This document shows positions 24,658 to 33,150 of a stretch of DNA of 53,656 bases, in pieces. The notes below the pieces were generated by a model. That model was not told where the DNA came from. It was given only the letters and a program-made list of their open reading frames with translations, and did not search any database. A program made the position numbers and the translations under genes. The stretch's first letter is position 1. The number at the start of each line of letters is the position of its first letter. Source of the stretch: CAZKMM01 sp964592965 (lineage in GTDB: Bacteria > RBG-13-61-14 > DRUE01); NCBI GenBank assembly GCA_964592965.1, contig CAZQJX010000001.1, positions 1 through 53,656 of the forward strand, given 5' to 3'.

Positions 24658-25662
24658 ATGCGAAAACAGAGCTTACTGGTGTGTGTTTTTATTCTGCTAC
24701 TATTCTTTTCGTCCCTACTTTCTGCGCAGGAAGTTAAAATTGGCGTGCTTTTTGATTTTCTTTCCCAAAGGTGGCTCAAAGACCGAGACTATCTTTTAAA
24801 AGAAGCCCAAAAGCATTCAGTCAAGCTCATTATTAAAAGCGCGGAGCAAAACCAACAGCTCCAGATTGCGCAGGCAAAAGAGCTGATTGAGCAGGGCGTA
24901 AAAGCTCTTCTGGTTATTCCTCACCATCTTCAACTGGCAGGAAGAATTGTTGAGCTGGCTCATCAAAAAGGAGTTTTTGTTATTGCCTACGACCGAATTA
25001 TTAGGGGTTGCGATTTGGATTTTTATGTTTCCTTTGACAGCGAAAAAGTAGGAGAGCTTCAGGCTAAATATGCTCTCAAAAAAGTTCCTCAAGGAAACTT
25101 TGGCTTGGTTGGTGGCTCACCATCGGACTTTAATGCCCTTTTGCTGAGAAAGGGGCAGTTAAAAATATTAACCCCGCAGGTTAAAGCAGGAAGAATAAAA
25201 ATTCTTTTTGATTTTTATACTGAGGAATGGAAAGCAGAGGTTGCAAAGAGAAAATTCAAATCATTGCTTGCAGGCACATCTGAGCCTATTAACGCTGTTC
25301 TCTGCGGTAATGATATTCTCGCAGGTGCGATTATTGAGGTGATTGAATCAAAAGGTTTACAAGGAAAGGTTTTTGTTGCTGGTCAGGATGCTGAGCTTAG
25401 TGCTCTTCACCAAATACTTGAAGGAAAACAAAGCATAACCATTTATAAACCGATAAAAAAAGAGGCGCATTATGCAATGGAGCTGGCAGTAAAACTGGCA
25501 AGAGGAGAAAAGGTAAATTATCTTATCAACCGAACGGTCAATAACGGCTTTAAAGAAGTGCCCTCAATTCTGCTTGAACCGCTGGTCATAGACAAGAGCA
25601 ACATCCAGCTAATTATTAAAGATGGTTTTTATACAAAAGAGCAGGTATTTGGCAAAAAATGA
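24658..25662 (+). CDS. XylF-like periplasmic sugar-binding protein
   Basis: A 334-aa periplasmic binding protein type 1 with a signal peptide (cleavage probably after SLLSA, before QEV). The mature part follows the xylose-binding XylF pattern: KIGVLFDFLSQRW, IEQGVKALLVIPHH, VIAYDRIIRG, YVSFDSEKVG, LCGNDILAGAIIEVI and VAGQDAE. The ligand is presumably a pentose or other monosaccharide. No ABC permease or ATPase gene is nearby; the next genes are a prenyltransferase and rsmI. It may be an orphan sensor-type binding protein or pair with a distant transporter. Start at 24658, or 24655. Confidence 0.85.
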   Translation: MRKQSLLVCVFILLLFFSSLLSAQEVKIGVLFDFLSQRWLKDRDYLLKEAQKHSVKLIIKSAEQNQQLQIAQAKELIEQGVKALLVIPHHLQLAGRIVELAHQKGVFVIAYDRIIRGCDLDFYVSFDSEKVGELQAKYALKKVPQGNFGLVGGSPSDFNALLLRKGQLKILTPQVKAGRIKILFDFYTEEWKAEVAKRKFKSLLAGTSEPINAVLCGNDILAGAIIEVIESKGLQGKVFVAGQDAELSALHQILEGKQSITIYKPIKKEAHYAMELAVKLARGEKVNYLINRTVNNGFKEVPSILLEPLVIDKSNIQLIIKDGFYTKEQVFGKK

Positions 25663-26555
25663 GTGAAGAGCAAGCTGGCCGGCTGAGCTTTCTCAGGTGG
25701 GGATTAAGATATTACAGTGTTTTATTTTTTCTCGGATATCCAATTTTAGGAGCCTTTTTCAGCCTTCCTGATTTTTCAATAAAAAACCTAATTAAGCTTA
25801 TATTCTTTGGCTTTTTTAATCTTTTATTTCTTTTTCAGGTTTTTATGTTTAATGATTGGGGTGATTATCAATTCAATCCTGATGAGGCACAAAGACGGTC
25901 TCGTCAGGCATTAAAGCATCCAGAGCTGGTTAGCGAGCGTCAGATTCTGGCATTGTGTATAATCTTAGCTCTGATTAGTATTCTGGGAATATTTGCTCTT
26001 TCATTGAATTCAGCAGCGGTGGTAATTGTGGTGTATCTTATTAATCTTTTTTACTCGCATCCCCGGCTGAGTCTAAAAAAAATGCCTGCATTGGCAGAGC
26101 TTGCGCATTTGTTAGGAGGCGGGCTTTACTTTCTTTCTGGATGGCTTTTGTTTGAGAAACCCAGTGGTTTTTCCCTTCTCCTTGCAGGATTTTTTGGCAC
26201 AATCCTTATGGCAGGAAATTTCCCCAATCAGATAGAGCATTTTGAAGAAGAGCTTAAAAGCGGTCTTCGCACCTCTGCAATTGCTTTTGGAAAAAGGCAG
26301 GTACATAATTTCTCCCTCTGGCTTTTTGTGCTTTCTTCAGTTTATCTTTTTGCAGTGATGATTTTTCATTCAAAAAATCCATTTTTTATTGGTTCAGGGA
26401 TATTTTTAATTATCAGTTGGCTGGGAGTAATTTTCTCAGCAAGAAATGACCTATTTTTAAAAAATATCTCTAAATTACGCCAGATAATAAGAATTATTTA
26501 TGCAATATTCAGCTTAATCCTTATTTTTGGTATTTTCTGGGAAAAATTGAGATGA
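25659..26555 (+). CDS. UbiA-family prenyltransferase
   Basis: A 298-aa polytopic membrane protein of the UbiA superfamily, which transfers isoprenoid chains to aromatic or other acceptors. Motif 1 is FNDWGDYQFN (Asn65, Asp66, Asp69), with Asn in place of the last Asp of NDxxDxxxD. Motif 2 reads NQIEHFEEELKSGLRT, where Glu takes the place of the usual Asp pair. An attractive role is prenylation of 1,4-dihydroxy-6-naphthoate in the futalosine pathway (MqnP), as mqnE and mqnC lie 5 kb away, but substrate cannot be read from sequence. It overlaps the genes on both sides by ATGA. Confidence 0.8.
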   Translation: MSEEQAGRLSFLRWGLRYYSVLFFLGYPILGAFFSLPDFSIKNLIKLIFFGFFNLLFLFQVFMFNDWGDYQFNPDEAQRRSRQALKHPELVSERQILALCIILALISILGIFALSLNSAAVVIVVYLINLFYSHPRLSLKKMPALAELAHLLGGGLYFLSGWLLFEKPSGFSLLLAGFFGTILMAGNFPNQIEHFEEELKSGLRTSAIAFGKRQVHNFSLWLFVLSSVYLFAVMIFHSKNPFFIGSGIFLIISWLGVIFSARNDLFLKNISKLRQIIRIIYAIFSLILIFGIFWEKLR

Positions 26556-27412
26556 AAGGCGAGCTTTTTCTAGTTGCCACTCCCATTGGTAATTTAAAAG
26601 ACATATCTGAGCGGGCAATAGAAAGTTTAAATCAGGCAGATATAATTCTTTGTGAAGACACCCGCAGAACTCGGGCGCTTTTAAGCCATTTAGGAATAAG
26701 AGGCAAAAAGCTCATCAGCTTTAATGAGCACAATCAGGACAGGCGCATTCCGCAAATCCTTGCCCAGCTTGAGCAGGGGAAAAAAATCGCACTGGCAAGC
26801 GATGCTGGCACTCCAGCTATATCTGACCCAGGCGGAAAGCTTGTTGAGCTCGCTCACAAAAAAGGGATAAAAATTACACCCATACCCGGAGCAAGCGCCA
26901 TTACCACTGCTCTGAGCGCTAGCGGATTTCCAGCAGAGCGATTCCTTTTTCTAGGATTCCTTTCTGCAAAAGCCGGCGAGAGAAGAAAACTTTTGGAAAA
27001 ATATAAAGATTTTCCTGAAACAATCGTTATCTTTGAAGCACCGCATAGAATAGAAAAAACCATCAAAGACCTGCTAGATGTGCTCGGCAACAGAGAAGCC
27101 TGTCTTTGCCGAGAGCTCACCAAAGCATTTGAAGAAATCCGACGCACAAACCTAAGCGAGCTTCTTGATCACATAAAAACCAATCCTCCAAAAGGAGAAA
27201 TCACTTTGATTCTTGAAGGAGCTGAAAAAGAAATTTCTTTAGATTTCAATGAATTAGAGAAAAAACTTAAAGATATAATTACAGAAAAGCTAGCTCAGGG
27301 TAAAAAACTTAAAGAAATAGTTGAGGAAATTGCCAAATCTTACGAAATTTCAAAAAATAAAATATACAAGCTTGCTCTGGAGATAAAAAACTCCCTAGAG
27401 AAAAATTCTTAA
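26552..27412 (+). CDS. rsmI: 16S rRNA (cytidine-1402 2'-O)-methyltransferase
   Basis: A 286-aa tetrapyrrole-methylase-fold enzyme that 2'-O-methylates C1402 in the ribosomal P site. Family signatures are intact: VATPIGNLKDIS at the N-terminus, CEDTRRTRALLSHLGI, ALASDAGTPAISDPG, and FEAPHRIEKT. The C-terminal helical extension is of normal length. It overlaps the UbiA gene by ATGA, and its stop touches the convergent GT4 gene (4-nt overlap). Confidence 0.95.
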   Translation: MKGELFLVATPIGNLKDISERAIESLNQADIILCEDTRRTRALLSHLGIRGKKLISFNEHNQDRRIPQILAQLEQGKKIALASDAGTPAISDPGGKLVELAHKKGIKITPIPGASAITTALSASGFPAERFLFLGFLSAKAGERRKLLEKYKDFPETIVIFEAPHRIEKTIKDLLDVLGNREACLCRELTKAFEEIRRTNLSELLDHIKTNPPKGEITLILEGAEKEISLDFNELEKKLKDIITEKLAQGKKLKEIVEEIAKSYEISKNKIYKLALEIKNSLEKNS

Positions 27413-28779
27413 CCGGTGCTTTTGCTTTTTGCTAAAAGGGATTGGTAAATTTCAAAAAGCTCATTGTAATGATGGTTAATATCTTTAACTTGCGGGATTC
27501 TTTCAGCTAAAAGTGTTATTTCCTCTGGATTTTTCAGCAAGTGCTCAATTTTTTGGGCAAGGTCTTTTGGGTTGTTTGGTTCAAAAAGCGCTCCTCCGCC
27601 TTTTTCCAAAAGTTCTTTCATTCCGCCAAGGTTGCTGGCAAGGACTGGGGTTTTTGCAAGAAAAGCCTCGTGGATGATGAGCGGAGAGTTTTCATACCAC
27701 AGGCTTGGCACAACCAAAAGGTCAAGCTCGGAAAGGATTTTTGGAACTTGGCTGTGCTCTGCCCTTCCCATCCATTTTATTCTCTGGTCAGCTCCTGCAA
27801 TTTTTTTCAGCCAGCGGACATAACCGGGAAAATCCTCAAGTGCACCGTAAATTCTCAGCTCAAGCTCTTGGCTTTTAATCTGCTTGATTGCCTGAAGCAA
27901 AATGTGCACTCCTTTGTGCGCAACCAGAGTTCCGATGTATCCGAGCACAAGCCTGCCTTTTTCCCTTACCGCTTTCTCAACATAACCTTCAAGCTCAAAG
28001 CCGTAGTCTGAATGAATAATCTTTTTCACTGGAATCATTTTGGAGCTGACCATCATTTGTTTAAGAAAATTACTCGGAGAGATAATAAGGTCAAGTGCAT
28101 CCACAACCTTTTTCATCTCCTGCCATCGCTCTTTGAGCAATTTTTCTTTTTCTTCTAATTTTTGCTTGCGTCCGAGTTTATCCCTCAGCCAATCCACCCA
28201 TTTTGGTGGTAGGGTTCTTTTGATTTTATGAGCCAATCCCAAAGCATATTCAATTGACTTTTGAATTGTGGCTGGGAAACCGCCTGGAATCATTGCGCTC
28301 ATAGAATGTGGGCAACTAATACAGGCAGAAGATTGCTCTGGGTCTGGGCAGGGAACATATTGTGGTTTGAGCATTATAATTGCTGGGCAGATAAGCCAGT
28401 AATCAGCAAGGGTGAGTATGCAGGGAATACCTCTTTTTTTTGCTTTATGCACAAATCCCACGCTGAGCCGAAAAAGATGCTGAAAGTGAATTAGCTCTGG
28501 CTTGAGCTCATCTAGCACTTTGTCAAAGATTTCATCAAAATCTTCTCTTAGATAAGTTGAACGAAAATCTCTTGCGCCTGAATGATAAAGCCGAAAAACT
28601 TTAATTCCCTTGTATTCCTCTTCTTTAAGCTCAAATCCAGGCTGGGAGCGGTCTTCGCTTGTAAATATCCATACCTCGTGCCCTTTTTCGCTGAACTTTT
28701 TTGCTAAAGAATGCGTATAAATCTCTGTTCCTGCCTGATGACGAGGCAAATAGTAATGAACCACATAAAGGATTTTCAT
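27409..28779 (-). CDS. GT4-type glycosyltransferase
   Basis: A 456-aa GT-B fold transferase, the last gene of the glycan locus. The N-terminus VVHYYLPRHQAGTEIYTHSLA and the C-terminal domain LGYIGTLVAHKGVHILLQA, LDLLVVPSLWYENSPLIIHEA are typical of retaining GT4 enzymes that use nucleotide sugars. A Cys-rich insert (about 145-165: Cys-Pro-Asp, SACISCPH) could bind a metal, as seen in a subset of these enzymes. The acceptor is unknown. It overlaps the upstream methyltransferase gene by ATGA. Confidence 0.88.
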   Translation of the reverse strand: MKILYVVHYYLPRHQAGTEIYTHSLAKKFSEKGHEVWIFTSEDRSQPGFELKEEEYKGIKVFRLYHSGARDFRSTYLREDFDEIFDKVLDELKPELIHFQHLFRLSVGFVHKAKKRGIPCILTLADYWLICPAIIMLKPQYVPCPDPEQSSACISCPHSMSAMIPGGFPATIQKSIEYALGLAHKIKRTLPPKWVDWLRDKLGRKQKLEEKEKLLKERWQEMKKVVDALDLIISPSNFLKQMMVSSKMIPVKKIIHSDYGFELEGYVEKAVREKGRLVLGYIGTLVAHKGVHILLQAIKQIKSQELELRIYGALEDFPGYVRWLKKIAGADQRIKWMGRAEHSQVPKILSELDLLVVPSLWYENSPLIIHEAFLAKTPVLASNLGGMKELLEKGGGALFEPNNPKDLAQKIEHLLKNPEEITLLAERIPQVKDINHHYNELFEIYQSLLAKSKSTG

Positions 28780-29792
28780 TTTTTTCGCTTAAACAGCTTT
28801 TGGTAAATTTTATAAAAAATAGTTGATTTAACCTTTTGATGAAAATCCTCCAGCTCGGAAACATAAGCTCGCAAATGTTTTATCTCCTCATCTTTGTCTT
28901 TCAAAACTTGCTTGAGCTGGTCAATTTCTTCTGCTAGCTTTTTAAGCTCACCGTGCTTAAAAATTTCCAGCCACATTCGCATTTTTTCATAATCAGGCTC
29001 TTGGTCAGAGGAGATTTTTGCGATAAGGTCATCAAGGGCTGAAGGGTCGTTTTGGAGAAGCGAGCGAGATGCTACTATGAGATGCCTGTATGCAGGCTCT
29101 GATAAATCCTTCCAGAAAAAATGCTGATTGTAAAAGCGAGTAAGCTCATCTCGGATTTTATCTCCGGAAGGAATTCCCTCAAAAAAATAATAGCAAAGCA
29201 TCATAACAATCCAATTCTCAAGTTTTCCATTGGGGATAATGATGGTATCAAAGCCGAGTTTAACCAGCTCTGATTCAGTCTCAAACAAGCTTGGAGAAGC
29301 TATTTCTAAATGCTCCTTTAAATACAAATGCTCCCAGCCAAGCCACTCCTTGATGAAATCAAAAACTAATCTCTCTGCCTGACGAGCCAGCTTGTATTGA
29401 AAAGGAGCTGATATAAGAACCAGCTCCGCACTCACCCGAGCAAGCTCATTAATGGCAGTATTTCGCTCCTCTGGCAAAAGATGCTCCAAAAGGTCAACAC
29501 TAACCACCACCTTAAATGAGCGGTCAGCAAAAGGAAGTGAAAGCGCATTTGCCCGAACCCAGCGGTCTTTTTTCTCTGCAAGAAGGTCAACAATAAAAAG
29601 TGTGCTGGGCGCAAAAAACCTCTCGCCTATGCCAGGATGACCGCCTACTTCAAGTATTTCCGTTTCAGCTGTGCATAATCCCAATCGCTCCAAAACTTCA
29701 GCGCAAAGCCGATACCGCTGATACTGGTCAAAAGGAAAAGATAAAAGCTCTGGGCTGAGATATTTCATATTCAAAATCCTGCTTTTTATCAT
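28776..29792 (-). CDS. SAM methyltransferase with C-terminal coiled coil
   Basis: A 338-aa protein. Residues about 30-200 form a class I methyltransferase domain (ILEVGGHPGIGERF, then ANALSLPFADRSFKVVVSVDLLEHL, the type-11 signature). The C-terminal about 60 residues (LKKLAEEIDQLKQVLKDKD onward) form a charged coiled coil ending in a basic tail (KIYQKLFKRKK), as in polysaccharide methyltransferases and glycosyltransferases held near the exporter. The ATG lies 1 nt after the acetyltransferase stop. Role inferred: methyl decoration or capping of the exported glycan. Confidence 0.82.
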   Translation of the reverse strand: MIKSRILNMKYLSPELLSFPFDQYQRYRLCAEVLERLGLCTAETEILEVGGHPGIGERFFAPSTLFIVDLLAEKKDRWVRANALSLPFADRSFKVVVSVDLLEHLLPEERNTAINELARVSAELVLISAPFQYKLARQAERLVFDFIKEWLGWEHLYLKEHLEIASPSLFETESELVKLGFDTIIIPNGKLENWIVMMLCYYFFEGIPSGDKIRDELTRFYNQHFFWKDLSEPAYRHLIVASRSLLQNDPSALDDLIAKISSDQEPDYEKMRMWLEIFKHGELKKLAEEIDQLKQVLKDKDEEIKHLRAYVSELEDFHQKVKSTIFYKIYQKLFKRKK

Positions 29793-29793
29793 T

Positions 29794-30375
29794 TTATCGC
29801 TGGCGAATTATCTTTGCAGGAATTCCGACTGCAATGGTATTTTCAGGAATATCATCCAGCACCACGCTTCCAGCACCGATCACAGCTCCTGAGCCAATTT
29901 TCACCCCAGGAAGAACAATTGCTCCTGCGCCTATCCAGACATCATCACCTATTTCTATTGGCTCGCTTATCTGCTCCTGAAGCTGATGAGGCACTCCTCG
30001 CTCAATACCATGATTAGCGCCAATAATCGCCACCCCAGGTCCCAAGCTTACCTTGTTGCCAATACGAATAGGTGCAGAGACCGCACGAATGGTAGAAAAA
30101 CTGCTGGCAACAAAATCATCGCCAATCTCTATCCATTCAAACCCCATAAAAACAACGAATGGCTCCACTCGGGGATTTTTCCCCACCTTCATTCCTTTTT
30201 TGATCGCATACTCAAGGGAATGATGATGAAAAAATCCTGCCCAGCGAATGAGCGCATCTTCAAGCTCAATGATTTGGGGAGAGGTTTTGCGCTCCTTGAC
30301 GATTTGATAAATCCGATTTAAATCAGGGTCGTCCATCAGACGCTTGAAAAACCTGAGCTTGTCAAAAATCCCCAT
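29794..30375 (-). CDS. hexapeptide-repeat (left-handed beta-helix) acetyltransferase
   Basis: A 193-aa trimeric-type O-acyltransferase. From about residue 85 it shows hexapeptide repeats (IEIGDD, IRIGNKVSLGPG, IEIGDDVWIGAGAIVLPGV, IGSGAVIGAGSVV) and the final IAVGIPAKII, as in maltose or nodulation acetyltransferases. The catalytic His is in GANHGIE. It probably acetylates a sugar of the glycan made in this locus. The N-terminus overlaps the end of the B12 radical SAM gene by 14 nt. Confidence 0.85.
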   Translation of the reverse strand: MGIFDKLRFFKRLMDDPDLNRIYQIVKERKTSPQIIELEDALIRWAGFFHHHSLEYAIKKGMKVGKNPRVEPFVVFMGFEWIEIGDDFVASSFSTIRAVSAPIRIGNKVSLGPGVAIIGANHGIERGVPHQLQEQISEPIEIGDDVWIGAGAIVLPGVKIGSGAVIGAGSVVLDDIPENTIAVGIPAKIIRQR

Positions 30376-32125
30376 CTTTTTCCCCCTGAGTTAGATAGGG
30401 TCTTGACCAAAAAGCAACGCACCAGTCATTGGAGCGCTCGGTTTTGGTCTCAAGAATAAGCCCAACCTTTTTCTCTGCAAATTGCCCAAGGTCAACCATA
30501 AAATCATTCCATTTTCTCTCATCAGGATTGTGTTTGGGGTCAAGATAATGAGAAAAAACCACTTTTTCTTTTCCAAGCCTTGTTTTGACTTTTACCAGAT
30601 ACCAGCATCCCTCTCCAGGCTTATCCCATACATCTGGGCTGAAACTAGCTCCAAAAATCAGCTTGGTATGAGGCTTAATCTCAACCTTCCAGCTCACCCT
30701 GCTCGGTGGGTGAATTAAAATGCTCATTCTATCTTTGCCCCTAACTCGTGTGAGCATAATTTGCACATAACCCTCTCCGCCTTCTTTGATTTTAGCCTTG
30801 TCAAAATTGGCGCAAAGGTCATAATAGCCCTTTGCTCGCTTTCTTGCTGACCAAATCCAACCCCATTTGCGGAATTCTTGGAAAAGCTGGTTGAATTTTT
30901 CATCAGAAAGGTCAGGTAATTTTACACGGGGCTGATAGAAAAAAATAGAAGTAGCAGGTCTTTCTAAAAGCAATCCTTCCCGTCTGCATTTTTCATAAAG
31001 CTCAGTGCCAGGAAATGGCTGAAATATAGAAAGAGAAAGATGGTCTGGGTTGAGAAGCCGGTTAAGCTCCATTGTTTTCTTTATGGTCTTTTCATTATCT
31101 CCTGGCACACCCACCATATTCATACTCCAAGTTTCTAGTCCAAGCTCATCTGCCCATTTGAAAAGCTGAATGATTTGTTCATTGGTCATTTTGCGGTTCA
31201 TTACCTCTTTTCTTATCCGCTCATCACCGCTTTCAACGCCGATAAGAATAGAATAAAGCCCGCTTTCTGCCATCAGCTTTAAAAGCTCATAATCAACTGT
31301 TCCCACCCGAACAAAAATCCTCCAAGGAGTGGAAAAATGCTTTTTGTATTCCTGACAGAACTCCACCACCCATTTTCTTGAGCTGGTAAAAACTTCATCC
31401 ATAAACATTAAAGTTTTTAGCTGGGGATATTGCTGGTGAAGAAGTTTTATTTCCGCAAGCATATTCTCAATTGACCTTCTCCTGTGCCACTTACTTACTC
31501 CACCTGCCAGCTGACTTAAAACCGAATTACAGCAATATGTGCAAGCAAAAGGACAGCCCCTGCTTGCCATTACTGTTATTTGATTATCGTTTTCTTCCAG
31601 AAGGCGAGCCTCATCATAAATTTTCCTGTCAGGAAAAGGAAGCTCATCCAGATTAACAGGCGAGCGAAGCGGATTTAGCTTTATCTGATTATTATCCTTA
31701 AAGCCGAGATTTTTTATCCTTTGAAAATCCCTTTCTTTTTCCAGCGCCTCTACCAGCTCAAGTAGAGGAAATTCTCCCTCTCCCCTGATTAAAAAATCAA
31801 AAACATCTTCTTTGAGCACTTCTTCTGGAACAATGGTCGGATGAATTCCGCCGATGACAATGGGAAGACCAAGAGCGGATTTTACTGCCCTAGCATATCT
31901 TTTCACAAATTGATACTGAAGAGTTGAACAGGAAAAGCCGAGCAGGTGGGGAGAGAATTTCTTTACCTCATAAATAAATTCTTCATCTGTTATTTCTTTT
32001 TCAACATACAAAAGCCCAACCTGATGACCGCTTTGCTTGAGAGTTGCACTTATCCAGCCAATTCCGTGCTGGTAATGATAAATCTGACCAGAGCCAATAT
32101 CTGTATATACCAAAAGTATGCGCAT
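30362..32125 (-). CDS. B12-binding-domain radical SAM enzyme with C-terminal beta-sandwich-like domain (copy 1)
   Basis: A 587-aa three-part protein: an N-terminal cobalamin-binding-like Rossmann domain (about 1-140, YQHGIGWISATLKQSGH, IVIGGIHPT), a radical SAM core (about 185-430) with cluster motif CPFACTYC, and a C-terminal domain (about 471-580) starting IHPPSRVSW and ending WSRP. The first two parts are as in BchE-type enzymes that methylate or rearrange unactivated carbons. The third recurs in two other proteins of the locus (see findings). The DxHxxG motif for lower-ligand His is not seen. It is paralogous to the gene at 35288-37078. The substrate is unknown, presumably a glycan or carrier-linked intermediate. 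It overlaps the upstream gene by one base (TAATG). Confidence 0.86.
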   Translation of the reverse strand: MRILLVYTDIGSGQIYHYQHGIGWISATLKQSGHQVGLLYVEKEITDEEFIYEVKKFSPHLLGFSCSTLQYQFVKRYARAVKSALGLPIVIGGIHPTIVPEEVLKEDVFDFLIRGEGEFPLLELVEALEKERDFQRIKNLGFKDNNQIKLNPLRSPVNLDELPFPDRKIYDEARLLEENDNQITVMASRGCPFACTYCCNSVLSQLAGGVSKWHRRRSIENMLAEIKLLHQQYPQLKTLMFMDEVFTSSRKWVVEFCQEYKKHFSTPWRIFVRVGTVDYELLKLMAESGLYSILIGVESGDERIRKEVMNRKMTNEQIIQLFKWADELGLETWSMNMVGVPGDNEKTIKKTMELNRLLNPDHLSLSIFQPFPGTELYEKCRREGLLLERPATSIFFYQPRVKLPDLSDEKFNQLFQEFRKWGWIWSARKRAKGYYDLCANFDKAKIKEGGEGYVQIMLTRVRGKDRMSILIHPPSRVSWKVEIKPHTKLIFGASFSPDVWDKPGEGCWYLVKVKTRLGKEKVVFSHYLDPKHNPDERKWNDFMVDLGQFAEKKVGLILETKTERSNDWCVAFWSRPYLTQGEKDGDF

Positions 32126-33150
32126 TATTCTCTCCTCATATAAAGCCCTATGCAGTCATCGCAGGCAGGACTAAAGCCTTTTTTTAGCATATCCTGCTGA
32201 AATTTTCTTGCTATGTCTTTTTGCCAGATTTCATCAAGAGATTCATCATTAAGATTGCCTAAAATCAATGTGGTTGGTTTTTTTGTTTTTTTATCTTTTT
32301 TCAAAAACCTTACAGGATATCCTAATGCACAGCAGGGACTAGCTTCTCCATTGGCTTTGATAAAAATCTGGTCAATGGGAAAAACCCCGCATCCCCACTG
32401 CCTTTCTTTATGCACCTTTTCAGGGAAAATAACCTCAAGCTCTCCTTTAAATTCCAAGGCAATATCATTGATAAGTTGAAAGAGCGCATCATCAGAAAAA
32501 TCAATATCATAATAGCCTGAATAGGTAATTTCATCTAGGTCTTTGGGAGAAAAAACACCGCCCATCTGCTGAAATAAAATTCCGTCCATTCCCCATTCTA
32601 GCATCTTCTGGGCAAAGGGCTTTAGGTCAAAAAGATAGGATTTTTGCAAAAGGTAGCTGGCATAAATTTTGGGCTTTTTTAGTCCGAGCTGATTTCTTCT
32701 TTTTAGCAAGCTTTTAATTTCTTTTTCTATTTTATCCCAGAACCTTCCTCTTCGCTTTTCATAAACAGCTTTACAAGAAGCATCTATAGAAAAGCAAATA
32801 ACATCCACCTGATTTTCAATAATGGAATTGATTTTTTCTTGGTCAAGTAAAATGCCATTTGAGGTAAAGCTCAAGGTTTGAGAAAACTGAGAGCGAATGA
32901 GCCTGAGCGCTCTTGCAAATTCAGGATGCATAAGAGGCTCGCCCCAGCCAGTAAGGTCAATAGTTTTTAGCTTAGAGATTTGGGGAAGGATTTTTCTAAG
33001 CAGTTCCATTTGCATATTTTGATTTTTGCCTGCACCTTCCCAAGCATTTCTCAGGCAGAACCTACAGGAAAGATTGCAATAACTGGAAAGCTCAAGATTA
33101 ACTGCCCGAAGCTTGGTTAAAGCTTGCGAGTTTTTTTGAGAAAAACTCAT
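32125..33150 (-). CDS. radical SAM enzyme with SPASM-like C-terminus (1)
   Basis: A 341-aa protein with the cluster motif CNLSCRFC (Cys about 25, 29, 32), DLTGWGEPLMHPEF as the GGE-type SAM-binding segment, and a C-terminal cysteine set (CGVFPIDQIF, SPCCALG, CDDC) typical of SPASM/twitch auxiliary Fe-S clusters. It belongs to the broad family that modifies peptides, sugars or aminoglycoside-like substrates. It lies in the row of radical SAM genes; the exact reaction is unknown. It overlaps its neighbours on both sides by 1-4 nt. Confidence 0.85.
   Translation of the reverse strand: MSFSQKNSQALTKLRAVNLELSSYCNLSCRFCLRNAWEGAGKNQNMQMELLRKILPQISKLKTIDLTGWGEPLMHPEFARALRLIRSQFSQTLSFTSNGILLDQEKINSIIENQVDVICFSIDASCKAVYEKRRGRFWDKIEKEIKSLLKRRNQLGLKKPKIYASYLLQKSYLFDLKPFAQKMLEWGMDGILFQQMGGVFSPKDLDEITYSGYYDIDFSDDALFQLINDIALEFKGELEVIFPEKVHKERQWGCGVFPIDQIFIKANGEASPCCALGYPVRFLKKDKKTKKPTTLILGNLNDESLDEIWQKDIARKFQQDMLKKGFSPACDDCIGLYMRRE

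Noticed and set aside
27541..28011. 156-codon plus-strand frame opposite the GT4 gene
   Set aside because: Antisense to the conserved C-terminal domain of the glycosyltransferase; composition is that of a mirror frame.
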